From contig CAMOMI010000009.1 of the NCBI GenBank assembly GCA_946619755.1, positions 1 through 32,808 of the forward strand: DNA of 32,808 nucleotides. The letters run 5' to 3'. Every line of letters begins with the position of its first letter. The stretch's first letter is position 1. The position numbers were made by a program, and so were the translations under genes. This stretch comes from an uncultured Clostridia bacterium. GTDB taxonomy: Bacteria; Bacillota_I; Bacilli_A; RF39; UBA660. The notes below the pieces were generated by a model. It was not told the origin of the DNA and made no database searches. It saw only the letters and a list, made by a program, of their open reading frames with translations. Positions 23,074 to 31,230 of this stretch are shown piece after piece.

Positions 23074-23136
23074 CTATTTGAATCGGAATCAAAAGAATCT
23101 TATGTAATTGTTGGCAGATGCGTTAGAATATTTTAA
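23074..23136 (+). pseudogene. Possible remnant of a cytidylate kinase-like family gene
   Basis: Hand translation LFESESKESYVIVGRCVRIF* resembles the LF..QS...KESCVIVGRCADYIL segment of cytidylate kinase-like proteins; isolated in an otherwise non-coding gap. Confidence 0.4.
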
Positions 23137-23151
23137 TTAATACAAACAGTT

Positions 23152-23201
23152 AAATCCACTACGAATAGATAAAATCTACGAGTAGTGGATTTTATTTTTT
23201 T
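23152..23201 (+). terminator. Strong Rho-independent terminator
   Basis: AAATCCACTAC-GAA-TAGAT-AAA-ATCTA-CGA-GTAGTGGATTT followed by TATTTTTTT. Confidence 0.85.
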
Positions 23202-23208
23202 AAATTAA

Positions 23209-23217
23209 TGCTATAAT
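23209..23217 (+). promoter_or_regulatory. Extended -10 promoter element
   Basis: TGC-TATAAT 24 nt upstream of the ATG at 23241. Confidence 0.5.
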
Positions 23218-23240
23218 TAAGTTAGAAAGGAAGTAACCTG

Positions 23241-23876
23241 ATGAATCAAGATAAAATTGGTAAATTGATATTACAACTAAGAAAAAAGCAAGGTTTAACT
23301 CAGCAACAATTAGCTGATAAATTAAATGTTTCCGCTAAAGCAATTTCTAAATGGGAATGTGGCAATGGCTTTCCTGATATAACTATGATAGGTGAAATAA
23401 GTAAAGTACTAAATGTTACAGCTGATGAATTATTAAGTGGTAAATTGAATAATCAACAAAAGCATTGGAAAAAATATATATTATTTATTAGTATTCTTCT
23501 AATGGCTGTATTAACTATTACATTTATTATTATTCCTATAGTTTCTAAAAAAGAAAAGAATGCCTTTAAAAATTGTATTGTTATAAGAACATATTATATT
23601 GATAATATAGGTAAAAGCAATGATGATAACTACTTATATATAACAGTTCATGAGTACCAAGTTGAAGGAACATTTACTATGAAATTATCTAGATTAATCG
23701 GTAATAATTTGGAAGTAGGTAATAATTATGAATTTGTATTTAAAACAACTAAAGATTATTTAAAAACAACAACTGATATCTTATTTCTAAATAGTGAGGT
23801 AATAAATATTAAATACTCTGATAAAGTTGGAAATGAAATAGTAAGCAAATCTTATTGTGATAAGGAGGTAAAATAA
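23241..23876 (+). CDS. XRE-family HTH regulator with one TM segment and an extracytoplasmic domain
   Basis: LRKKQGLTQQQLADKLNVSAKAISKWECGNGFPDITMIGEISKVLNVTADELLSG; hydrophobic YILFISILLMAVLTITFIIIPIV. Confidence 0.9.
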   Translation: MNQDKIGKLILQLRKKQGLTQQQLADKLNVSAKAISKWECGNGFPDITMIGEISKVLNVTADELLSGKLNNQQKHWKKYILFISILLMAVLTITFIIIPIVSKKEKNAFKNCIVIRTYYIDNIGKSNDDNYLYITVHEYQVEGTFTMKLSRLIGNNLEVGNNYEFVFKTTKDYLKTTTDILFLNSEVINIKYSDKVGNEIVSKSYCDKEVK

Positions 23877-24607
23877 TGAAGAAAAAAATACTTATAATCT
23901 CATTTATATTGTTGTTTATTACTATATTTATTTTAATTGTAACAAATGAAAAAGAATATAAATATATTTGTTTAAATATGAATTTAAGTAACGAAGAAAT
24001 AATTGATGAAACTAAGTTAACAGAATGTAATGCAAATGAGCAATTATCAAATGAAGTAATAACTAAAAAAGATGAGTTATTATTTCAAGATTATCATAAA
24101 AAATATATGCTTAAAGAAGGCATTTCAATAAAAAAAGGTGATATTTTATATAAGGACTATTTTACTTATTATGAAGAACCAAAACAAACAGTAACTGAAC
24201 TACAATTACTTGATGAATTAGAAGTTATGAATCATGGAAATAGTTCAGAAGAATTTGTTAAATATAGCGTTTATATCAAAAATAGCAAACTATATGCTAC
24301 CAATAAAAATAATAATGAAACAAAAATAGTATTTGATAAAGAAGAAGTCAAAAAAATGGCTAGCAGACCAATATGTTGTACAGGCAATGCTAACTTACTT
24401 TTACTAACAAATAATGGTAATGTTTATATTTCTGAAAAAGATAGCAATTATTTCTTTAGTTTCGATTTTCCATTTAAAAAATTAGATACTACGGATATTA
24501 TATCATTTATATTAATTCCACATGATGATTATGATTCAATTAAAAACTTGTATGGAATTAATTCCAAAGGAGAAAAAATATTACTTCAAGAAATGACGAA
24601 TAATTAG
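23876..24607 (+). CDS. Membrane-anchored protein of unknown function (possible SAF-like segment)
   Basis: N-terminal TM (KKKILIISFILLFITIFILIV); start overlaps upstream stop (TAATG); SISIKKGDILYKDYF-type segment resembles SAF/CpaB-like domains only weakly. Confidence 0.7.
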   Translation: MKKKILIISFILLFITIFILIVTNEKEYKYICLNMNLSNEEIIDETKLTECNANEQLSNEVITKKDELLFQDYHKKYMLKEGISIKKGDILYKDYFTYYEEPKQTVTELQLLDELEVMNHGNSSEEFVKYSVYIKNSKLYATNKNNNETKIVFDKEEVKKMASRPICCTGNANLLLLTNNGNVYISEKDSNYFFSFDFPFKKLDTTDIISFILIPHDDYDSIKNLYGINSKGEKILLQEMTNN

Positions 24608-24616
24608 GAGAACAAA

Positions 24617-25132
24617 ATGAAAAAGAGAATATTTAATATGTTATTAATAACTACCTGTATTTTTTGCTTAACCGCTTGCGTTGATGCTAATAAATATAAA
24701 GGAAAAGGCACAGAAACATTAACTGAACATGGTAATGTCGTTTATAGTATCACTCGTGGCAATAAAAGTTGTGTCACAACTCAATTAACTTTATACGATG
24801 ATAACCAATATGAGTTTTTTACTGACTATGAAGATTGCAATTCTAATGAAGTCTGTAATTTAATGTTAAAATATACCAAATCAATCAAGGGAACGTATGA
24901 TTATGATTTGGATAAAATACTTGAAGCTAGTACTAATGCCGATGATAAATCATATGATATGAATAATTTACCAGAATATGAAATCTATTTAGGAGAAGAT
25001 TATACGAATAGGTATAACACTTTAACATTTACCATTGAAAAAGGGAAAACTAATAAATACTTAAATGAATTATTAAAAGCATTAGATATTGATTTAGATG
25101 TCTGTGCTTATCCAGATTACGTGAATAATTAA
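24617..25132 (+). CDS. Predicted lipoprotein of unknown function
   Basis: Signal peptide plus lipobox (MKKRIFNMLLITTCIFCLTAC|VD); RBS taggag. Confidence 0.8.
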   Translation: MKKRIFNMLLITTCIFCLTACVDANKYKGKGTETLTEHGNVVYSITRGNKSCVTTQLTLYDDNQYEFFTDYEDCNSNEVCNLMLKYTKSIKGTYDYDLDKILEASTNADDKSYDMNNLPEYEIYLGEDYTNRYNTLTFTIEKGKTNKYLNELLKALDIDLDVCAYPDYVNN

Positions 25133-25199
25133 ACTCAAGCCATATTTCATGTTAAAATATGTCTAAATATTATAAGATGAATATGAAAGGAGAAATATT

Positions 25200-25916
25200 A
25201 TGAATCAAGAAAAAATTGGCAAATTTATTGCAGAACTAAGAAAAAATAAAAAATTAACTCAATCTGAATTAGCCGAAAAGTTAGGAGTAACCGACCGTGC
25301 TATTAGTAACTGGGAAAATGGCAAAAATATGCCTGATTTATCTTTATTTAAACCTTTGTGCGATGAATTTGATATTACTATCAATGACTTAATGAGTGGT
25401 GAGAAAGTCAAAGAAGAAAAATATCAAGAAAAATTTGAAGAAAATATCGTTAATACCATTGATTATTCATCTAAGAAAATTAATAAATATAGTTATACCA
25501 TTGGGTTATTATTAGTTATATTTGGCTTATTTATTTCTTTATCAGCTATTATGATATTTCCAAGTGAAAGCAGTTGGGGGAGTATTTATTCTGTCTTTGG
25601 TATGATTATCTTTGTTATTGGCATTTCAAAATTAACAAGAAATATGAAATACTATAAAAGATTATTATTAATCTTAACTATCTTCACTGGTTCTTTAGGA
25701 ATATTATTTTTAACTGATTATATTAACGTCAAAAACAACAATGAAGCTCCAATGTTTAGAGAGACGACGGCATACTTTGGAAACGATTTAGGCGATGTTC
25801 TTTATTATGATACACCATTCTATGACGTTATTAAATGTGATGATAAATATAATATCGTCAAGAATAAAAAATATCGTGACGAAGAATTATTTGATTATTG
25901 CTTAAAAAACAATTAG
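25200..25916 (+). CDS. XRE-family HTH regulator with C-terminal transmembrane segments
   Basis: LRKNKKLTQSELAEKLGVTDRAISNWENGKNMPDLSLFKPLCDEFDITINDLMSG; three hydrophobic segments. Confidence 0.92.
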   Translation: MNQEKIGKFIAELRKNKKLTQSELAEKLGVTDRAISNWENGKNMPDLSLFKPLCDEFDITINDLMSGEKVKEEKYQEKFEENIVNTIDYSSKKINKYSYTIGLLLVIFGLFISLSAIMIFPSESSWGSIYSVFGMIIFVIGISKLTRNMKYYKRLLLILTIFTGSLGILFLTDYINVKNNNEAPMFRETTAYFGNDLGDVLYYDTPFYDVIKCDDKYNIVKNKKYRDEELFDYCLKNN

Positions 25917-25935
25917 GAACGTAAGTTCCTTTTTT
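25915..25935 (+). terminator. Rho-independent terminator overlapping the stop codon
   Basis: AGGAAC-GTAA-GTTCCT then T-run. Confidence 0.75.
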
Positions 25936-26032
25936 ATTGAAATTATGATATAACTGTTCATGATTATGGATTAAATAAAATAATTGCCTCAATACAATTG
26001 TAGTATTATCTTAGATGTTGTTATTTCAGATT

Positions 26033-26065
26033 AAAGAACTTTTATCATTATAAAAGTTCTTTTTA
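26033..26065 (+). terminator. Rho-independent terminator with no recognisable upstream gene
   Basis: AAAGAACTTTTAT-CATT-ATAAAAGTTCTTT then TT. Confidence 0.7.
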
Positions 26066-26077
26066 TTATGTGGTTTC

Positions 26078-26106
26078 TTGTTGCTTTATAAATATTATGC
26101 TATAAT
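26078..26106 (+). promoter_or_regulatory. Promoter upstream of the GT2 gene
   Basis: TTGTTG-N17-TATAAT with a TG extended -10. Confidence 0.65.
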
Positions 26107-26139
26107 AAATTTAATAAAATCTTTTAAAAGGAGGTAATA

Positions 26140-26832
26140 ATGCCATACGTAATTCTAATACCTTCATATGAACCCGATGAACAACTGATTAACTTATTAA
26201 AAGAAATCGATAATAAATATCCAGTTGTAATTGTCAATGACGGCTCAGACAAATCATTTAACCGCATTTTTAAAGAAGCCAGTCAATATGCCCACATTAT
26301 TTCTTATAATGAAAATATGGGTAAGGGCTATGCCCTTAAAACTGGTCTAAATTATATTGATGATACTTATGATAAATATATTGTTGTTACAATGGATTCA
26401 GATGGTCAACATAAATTATCTGATGCGATTAAATTATGTAATTATATTAAAGAACATAATGAACAGCTAGCCTTAGGTAGAAGAACCTGGGATAAAACAA
26501 TGCCGTTAAGAAGTCGATTAGGAAATGGTATAACGAGGGTTATTTTTAAATGGATGACTAAAGCAAAAATATATGATACGCAAAGTGGTCTAAGAGCCTT
26601 TTCCTATAAACTAACAGATTATATGCTAAATATTCAAGGCAATCGTTATGAATACGAAATGAATGTTTTATTAAACTTAAAAGACAGCCATATCAAGTAC
26701 CATGAAATAAAAACAGCAACTATTTATATTAACAATAATGAAGCATCTCATTTCAATACAATCAAAGATTCATACAAAATTTATAAAGCAATTTTTAAAT
26801 GGCACAACCATCATAGAAAAGTTAACAAGTAG
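26140..26832 (+). CDS. Glycosyltransferase family 2 (DPM-like)
   Basis: VILIPSYEPDEQLINLLKEI, VVIVNDGSD, NMGKGYALKTGL, VVTMDSDGQH, DTQSGLRAF. Confidence 0.92.
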   Translation: MPYVILIPSYEPDEQLINLLKEIDNKYPVVIVNDGSDKSFNRIFKEASQYAHIISYNENMGKGYALKTGLNYIDDTYDKYIVVTMDSDGQHKLSDAIKLCNYIKEHNEQLALGRRTWDKTMPLRSRLGNGITRVIFKWMTKAKIYDTQSGLRAFSYKLTDYMLNIQGNRYEYEMNVLLNLKDSHIKYHEIKTATIYINNNEASHFNTIKDSYKIYKAIFKWHNHHRKVNK

Positions 26833-26879
26833 AATTTATTTTTAAAACTTTGTTAAAGAAATATAAGTAAGGAGACAAT

Positions 26880-27260
26880 ATGGAAGATAATTTTATAAAT
26901 ACCATTGACTACTTAAAAAAATTGCAAGCTAAACTTATTAGTGATGAAGAAATATCAAACGAAGAGAAATTATTATTAATCATTAAACAAGCCATTCTTA
27001 ATGACAATTTCTATGGCGGAAGCATTATTTTAACAAAAGAAAAAGATACTTATACTATAAGTAGTGTTCAAAAACATAGTTATGCCTGGACACTAAAAGG
27101 AAAAGAAATTAATCTAAAACAAATAATAAAGACTTTAACGAAATTAAAAATTGCACACAATTTAGAAAAGTATCTAATATCAGATCATAACAATGATTAT
27201 GAATTATCATTTAGTATCCCCGAATTAATTGATTATAAGAAAAAAGTTAGAACCTTGTAA
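26880..27260 (+). CDS. Hypothetical protein (126 aa)
   Basis: ORF with RBS aaggag upstream; no family recognised. Confidence 0.65.
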   Translation: MEDNFINTIDYLKKLQAKLISDEEISNEEKLLLIIKQAILNDNFYGGSIILTKEKDTYTISSVQKHSYAWTLKGKEINLKQIIKTLTKLKIAHNLEKYLISDHNNDYELSFSIPELIDYKKKVRTL

Positions 27261-27277
27261 TGTTCTAACTTATTTTT
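27244..27277. terminator. Bidirectional terminator between convergent genes
   Basis: AAGTTAGAAC-N8-GTTCTAACTT with T-rich sequence on the right and A-rich sequence on the left; spans the end of the + gene and the stop of the - gene. Confidence 0.75.
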
Positions 27278-28794
27278 ATAGAGTAAGAAATATTCGCTAG
27301 TTTTTTAAACAAACAGAAATTTTCATCCTCATATATTATCTTATAATTGCCATCATTTTTAAGTATATCACAAAAATGATTATTATTTTTATATATTAAA
27401 ATGTCAGTTATTTTATAAAACTCAAATTTTTCCGTATAATTACCCATAATATATTCATAATCATCAAATATATCATAATCAAGCCCGCTAAATGGCTTGG
27501 TATATAAATCAGCTCTCGAATCAATATAAACAGGAATATTATTTAATAAAAGATAACTACCAAAATTATAATCATTAAATAATCGCATTTCGTCAATGTT
27601 CATATTTTCCTTAATATATTTAACTGCTTCAATTGGATACAACTTATGGTCAACATATTCTTCTTTTAAATGAACACTTATCATTAAACAAGTAAAGATA
27701 ATAACTAAAAAGAATGCTATAATCATAACTGTCATTTTATTAAAGAAAGAAATTACTTTTTTATCAATATCAAACCCAAAATTACTCCAGAACATTGAAA
27801 ATATTCTTGTAAAACAAATCGTACCAATTAAAGATAATAAAGATATATGTCTAATAGAAAACACTGCCATTATAACAAGTCCACTTATCATAAATAAATC
27901 TCTAAGTTTTGCTTTTGAAAAGAAAGCTAAAAATATTGTTTCAAAGGCAATAATTATTGTAAAAGGACTATCAATCCATCTAAGCATTTGATGTTCCTGA
28001 ACATATTTCTGACTATTTCCCATCATCATCTTAATTAAATAAGTATATGGTGTATCACCAATAGGCGTAAGTAACCCCGTTAATAAACTAAGAATCATGG
28101 TCAAAAATAAATATTTAACATTTTCATTTTTTTCTATAACAATTTTTTTCTTTAAAAAATTAACAAATTTATTCTCTTTCTTCAATTTTACTTTTTGACA
28201 TATTAAAGCAACTAAATATTCTGCTAGATATGGAAGATATAAAATATAATAAAAAGGCCATACTGCTACATGTACATTACACAAAAATAGTGATACTAAA
28301 AGTAGTCCTATCAAATTCCGTTTTTTACCATTCTTAAGGAAACTCTCAATAAAATATATTTCAAGTGCAAATAAAATAAAACTAACTAATTGTGCTCTTG
28401 CTGTTACAAATCCTGAAATGGATAAAGCACATAAAAATGTTCCAAAAGCTGATATCAAATAACTACTAGTTATTTTTTTATTTGTCCTATATACAATTAA
28501 AATTAAAACTATTAAAAGAACAATTGACGATATATACAAACCAGTATATCCAAAACTATGATATATAAGATAAATAAAAACATCATATAACCAATGTGGA
28601 TAAGTATATGCTAGTCCTGTATGAAATGAAAAGTGATCCATCATATCAATTCCATTATTTAGTATTAGCTCGCCAATTTTAATCGTATAAAAAGTATCAT
28701 TTTGGAGCGTTTTTCTAACAAGTCCTATTGCTAAAATAATAATCCAAATAATAAACATATAATTAAATTTTTTATAAATTTTTTCTTTATTCAT
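27265..28794 (-). CDS. Polytopic membrane protein, GT-C glycosyltransferase-like
   Basis: About 10 hydrophobic segments; luminal-loop-like DTFYTIKIGELILNNGIDMMDHFSFHTGLAYTYPHWLYDVF and C-terminal FNDYNFGSYLLLNNIPVYIDSRADLYTKPF. Confidence 0.75.
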   Translation of the reverse strand: MNKEKIYKKFNYMFIIWIIILAIGLVRKTLQNDTFYTIKIGELILNNGIDMMDHFSFHTGLAYTYPHWLYDVFIYLIYHSFGYTGLYISSIVLLIVLILIVYRTNKKITSSYLISAFGTFLCALSISGFVTARAQLVSFILFALEIYFIESFLKNGKKRNLIGLLLVSLFLCNVHVAVWPFYYILYLPYLAEYLVALICQKVKLKKENKFVNFLKKKIVIEKNENVKYLFLTMILSLLTGLLTPIGDTPYTYLIKMMMGNSQKYVQEHQMLRWIDSPFTIIIAFETIFLAFFSKAKLRDLFMISGLVIMAVFSIRHISLLSLIGTICFTRIFSMFWSNFGFDIDKKVISFFNKMTVMIIAFFLVIIFTCLMISVHLKEEYVDHKLYPIEAVKYIKENMNIDEMRLFNDYNFGSYLLLNNIPVYIDSRADLYTKPFSGLDYDIFDDYEYIMGNYTEKFEFYKITDILIYKNNNHFCDILKNDGNYKIIYEDENFCLFKKLANISYSIKIS

Positions 28795-28879
28795 ACTACC
28801 ACCACCTAAAATATATCAAAAACTACCCATAAAAACAACTAAATTGACACATTTTTTACTTACGAAAACATTTAAAATA

Positions 28880-28888
28880 TGCTATAAT
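28880..28888 (+). promoter_or_regulatory. Extended -10 promoter for the CarD-like gene
   Basis: TGC-TATAAT. Confidence 0.6.
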
Positions 28889-28897
28889 TAAAACGAA

Positions 28898-28935
28898 ACG
28901 AGTAGCCACCGGCGTAAGTCCAGTTTGCTATTCGT
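28898..28935 (+). promoter_or_regulatory. Structured 5' leader hairpin upstream of the CarD-like gene
   Basis: ACGAGTAGC / GCTATTCGT 9-bp stem (one G-U) enclosing CACCGGCGTAAGTCCAGTTT; relatively GC-rich within an AT-rich intergenic region. Confidence 0.55.
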
Positions 28936-28958
28936 ATTTTCTTTATAAGGAGGATATT

Positions 28959-29444
28959 ATGTATAAAATAAATGATTATATAATTTACAAAAGAGAAGTA
29001 TGCCAAATCAAAGATATTTTACCCAAGTTTTATAAAGATACTGACTATTATCTATTAAGTCCTTTATCAGATGATTCACTAACTATTAAAGTACCTACAG
29101 ATAATAAAGAAATAAGAAATCTTATTACCAAAAAAGAAGTAGAAAAAATCATTAAAGAAATTCCAAATATTGCAACAATAGATAGTGATACTAAACAATT
29201 AGAAGCTATTTACAAAGAATTATTATCAAGTGGTACACATGAAGATTTAATTAAAATCATTAAAACAACATATCTAAGAAATAAAGAAAGATTAGATAAT
29301 AACAAAAAGACAACTGATAAAGATAACTATTATTTTAATCTAGCCGAAAAATATCTTTATGGTGAATTTCAAGTTGTTCTTAATTTAACATATAACGAAG
29401 CAAAAACCTATGTTATTGACAAAGTAACCAAATTAGTGAAATGA
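28959..29444 (+). CDS. CarD/CdnL-like transcription factor
   Basis: YKINDYIIYKREVCQIKDILPKFYKDTDYYLLSPLSDDSLTIKVPTDN (CarD_CdnL_TRCF N-terminal domain) plus helical C-terminus; RBS aaggagg; TGA stop. Confidence 0.85.
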   Translation: MYKINDYIIYKREVCQIKDILPKFYKDTDYYLLSPLSDDSLTIKVPTDNKEIRNLITKKEVEKIIKEIPNIATIDSDTKQLEAIYKELLSSGTHEDLIKIIKTTYLRNKERLDNNKKTTDKDNYYFNLAEKYLYGEFQVVLNLTYNEAKTYVIDKVTKLVK

Positions 29445-30713
29445 TTTTTTAACGTAATAAATATGATGAATTGTTACAAAGAAAATGTTGATAATACTAG
29501 CGACAACTAATCCCCATATTCCAATAAATATTGGTAAAATAATCAAAAGAACATTTTTAATAACAGCCCCCTTAAGAGTTCCCATCATTGCTTCTTTTGC
29601 CATATTAGCTCCTTGCATGTAAGAAGTGAGTGGCCCTTGAATATAATGCATTAAAAATAGGGGAGCCACAATTCTAATATAATTTACACCCAAATTTGTA
29701 TTGTAAATAAATTTTAATAAAACATCAGGAATAGTCATAAAAAAGATTGTAAAAAATATTCCTACTAATAAAGATAAAGTTATGGCTTGACGTAACTTTT
29801 TTTTAGTATAATCGATATATCCCTTTGATAAACTGCTAGACACTACCGGTAAGAGGGAAGTCGAAATTGCCATTGTAAAAAATGACGGTATTAATAATAA
29901 TGGAAAAATATATCCCGTAATAACTCCATATTCAGACACAATATAATTATTTGTATATCCACATCTAATTAAAACAAATGTTAAAATTATTGGCTCTAAG
30001 AAATACGAAATAGATCCAATAAATCTACTTCCAGTAGCACTAAGTGAAATATTTAGAACATCTTTAAATATCTCCTTATCAAACTTTAAATCACTAATTT
30101 TTATTATTTTACTTGGTAAAAAAATAATTAGACAAATAATTGAAGATAATTCACTAAAAACATTAATTAAAACAACCCCTAAAATGGCAACATTCATTCC
30201 ATAAATCAATAACTTTGGTATTATATAAATAATTAACAATAATCTAACAATTTGTTCAAAAATATTAGAAATAACATATGGTATCATTCTTTCCTTGCCA
30301 TAAAAATATCCTTTTAGAATACTCGATAGACATATAAAAGGTAAAGTAAAACTAATTCCCACTATCCCTAAATAAGTATCTGCATTATTAAGCAATCGAT
30401 TAGCTATAAAAGGTGATAGTAAAATAAGTATCACCATTAAAGCAATATTGTAAATAATGCTTATTGGTATCAGTGATAAAACAACTTTTTTTCCACGTTT
30501 ACCCTCAGATACCACTTTACTAATTGAAGTAGGTAATGCCATCGTACATAACGTAATAAATAGATTAAATGTAGGCATTATAAGCATATATAAGCCAATC
30601 CCATCATCCCCAATACTTCTTGTCAAAAAAATCTTAATAACCATAGCCATTAATTTCGTAATAGCTCCGCCAATTATTAATATAATTGTTGATTTAATAA
30701 ATTTACTTTTCAT
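29433..30713 (-). CDS. Polysaccharide/lipid flippase, SpoVB/MurJ-like (MOP superfamily)
   Basis: MKSKFIKSTIILIIGGAITKLMAMVIKIFLTRSIGDDGIGLYMLIMPTFNLFITLCTMALPTSISKVVSEG; start set at internal Met because residues 1-22 of the 448-aa ORF do not look like this family. Confidence 0.85.
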   Translation of the reverse strand: MKSKFIKSTIILIIGGAITKLMAMVIKIFLTRSIGDDGIGLYMLIMPTFNLFITLCTMALPTSISKVVSEGKRGKKVVLSLIPISIIYNIALMVILILLSPFIANRLLNNADTYLGIVGISFTLPFICLSSILKGYFYGKERMIPYVISNIFEQIVRLLLIIYIIPKLLIYGMNVAILGVVLINVFSELSSIICLIIFLPSKIIKISDLKFDKEIFKDVLNISLSATGSRFIGSISYFLEPIILTFVLIRCGYTNNYIVSEYGVITGYIFPLLLIPSFFTMAISTSLLPVVSSSLSKGYIDYTKKKLRQAITLSLLVGIFFTIFFMTIPDVLLKFIYNTNLGVNYIRIVAPLFLMHYIQGPLTSYMQGANMAKEAMMGTLKGAVIKNVLLIILPIFIGIWGLVVASIINIFFVTIHHIYYVKKSFH

Positions 30714-30780
30714 AATAAAGTATATGTTAATGAATATTAAATATAAAATATAATAATAAAAAAAGCATTGCTTTGCCACA

Positions 30781-30810
30781 TTGACAGATAATTATATTAA
30801 GCATTATAAT
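30781..30810 (+). promoter_or_regulatory. Consensus vegetative promoter
   Basis: TTGACA-N18-TATAAT upstream of the ORF at 30834. Confidence 0.85.
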
Positions 30811-30833
30811 ATTAAAAAGTGAGGCAAAATATT

Positions 30834-31169
30834 ATGTATAATCTAAATTTATCGAATAACGAAAAAGTATTATTGATTGACGATAATATATTAATAAAAA
30901 ATAAAGAAAAATATTATACAATAATTATTACCAACGAAAGGTTATTGATTTTAGATTATCCAAATGTTTTTCACAATTCAAACGAAGATTTAAGAACATC
31001 TGGTAAAATGAATTACATTAAAATGAAAGAAATTATTGAAAGTATCAACTTAGCTCTAATAAAGAATATTGAAGAAGGGAATGCATATTCTAAAATTATT
31101 TTTAAGAATGATAGTTATTTAGAAATCAAGGGTAAGAATGTAATCCAAAAAATAATGACATTAATTTAA
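30834..31169 (+). CDS. Small protein of unknown function (possibly PH-like)
   Basis: ATG 30834 after gtgagg; KYYTIIITNERLLILDYPNVF resembles bacterial PH-like strands weakly. Confidence 0.65.
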   Translation: MYNLNLSNNEKVLLIDDNILIKNKEKYYTIIITNERLLILDYPNVFHNSNEDLRTSGKMNYIKMKEIIESINLALIKNIEEGNAYSKIIFKNDSYLEIKGKNVIQKIMTLI

Positions 31170-31230
31170 ATATTTAATACATATTAGTATGATAAGTGAT
31201 ATAATTATATAGAAAAGGTGCGTGATTATT

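Noticed and set aside
25941-26003. Short frame NYDITVHDYGLNKIIASIQL* that vaguely resembles a GNAT acetyltransferase segment (GLNKIIA)
   Set aside because: Only about 7 residues resemble the family; too short to call a pseudogene
28889-28958. Assigning the CarD leader to a known riboswitch (c-di-GMP, preQ1, ZTP, fluoride, guanidine)
   Set aside because: None of the remembered consensus cores matches the sequence; reported only as an unclassified structured leader
30457-30753. Plus-strand 98-aa ORF inside the flippase gene
   Set aside because: Shadow ORF opposite conserved TM coding sequence
29433-30779. Full 448-aa flippase ORF starting at 30779
   Set aside because: First 22 residues (MAKQCFFYYYILYLIFINIYFI) derive from A/T-rich intergenic sequence with a hairpin; the internal Met at 30713 fits the family better, although its RBS is weak
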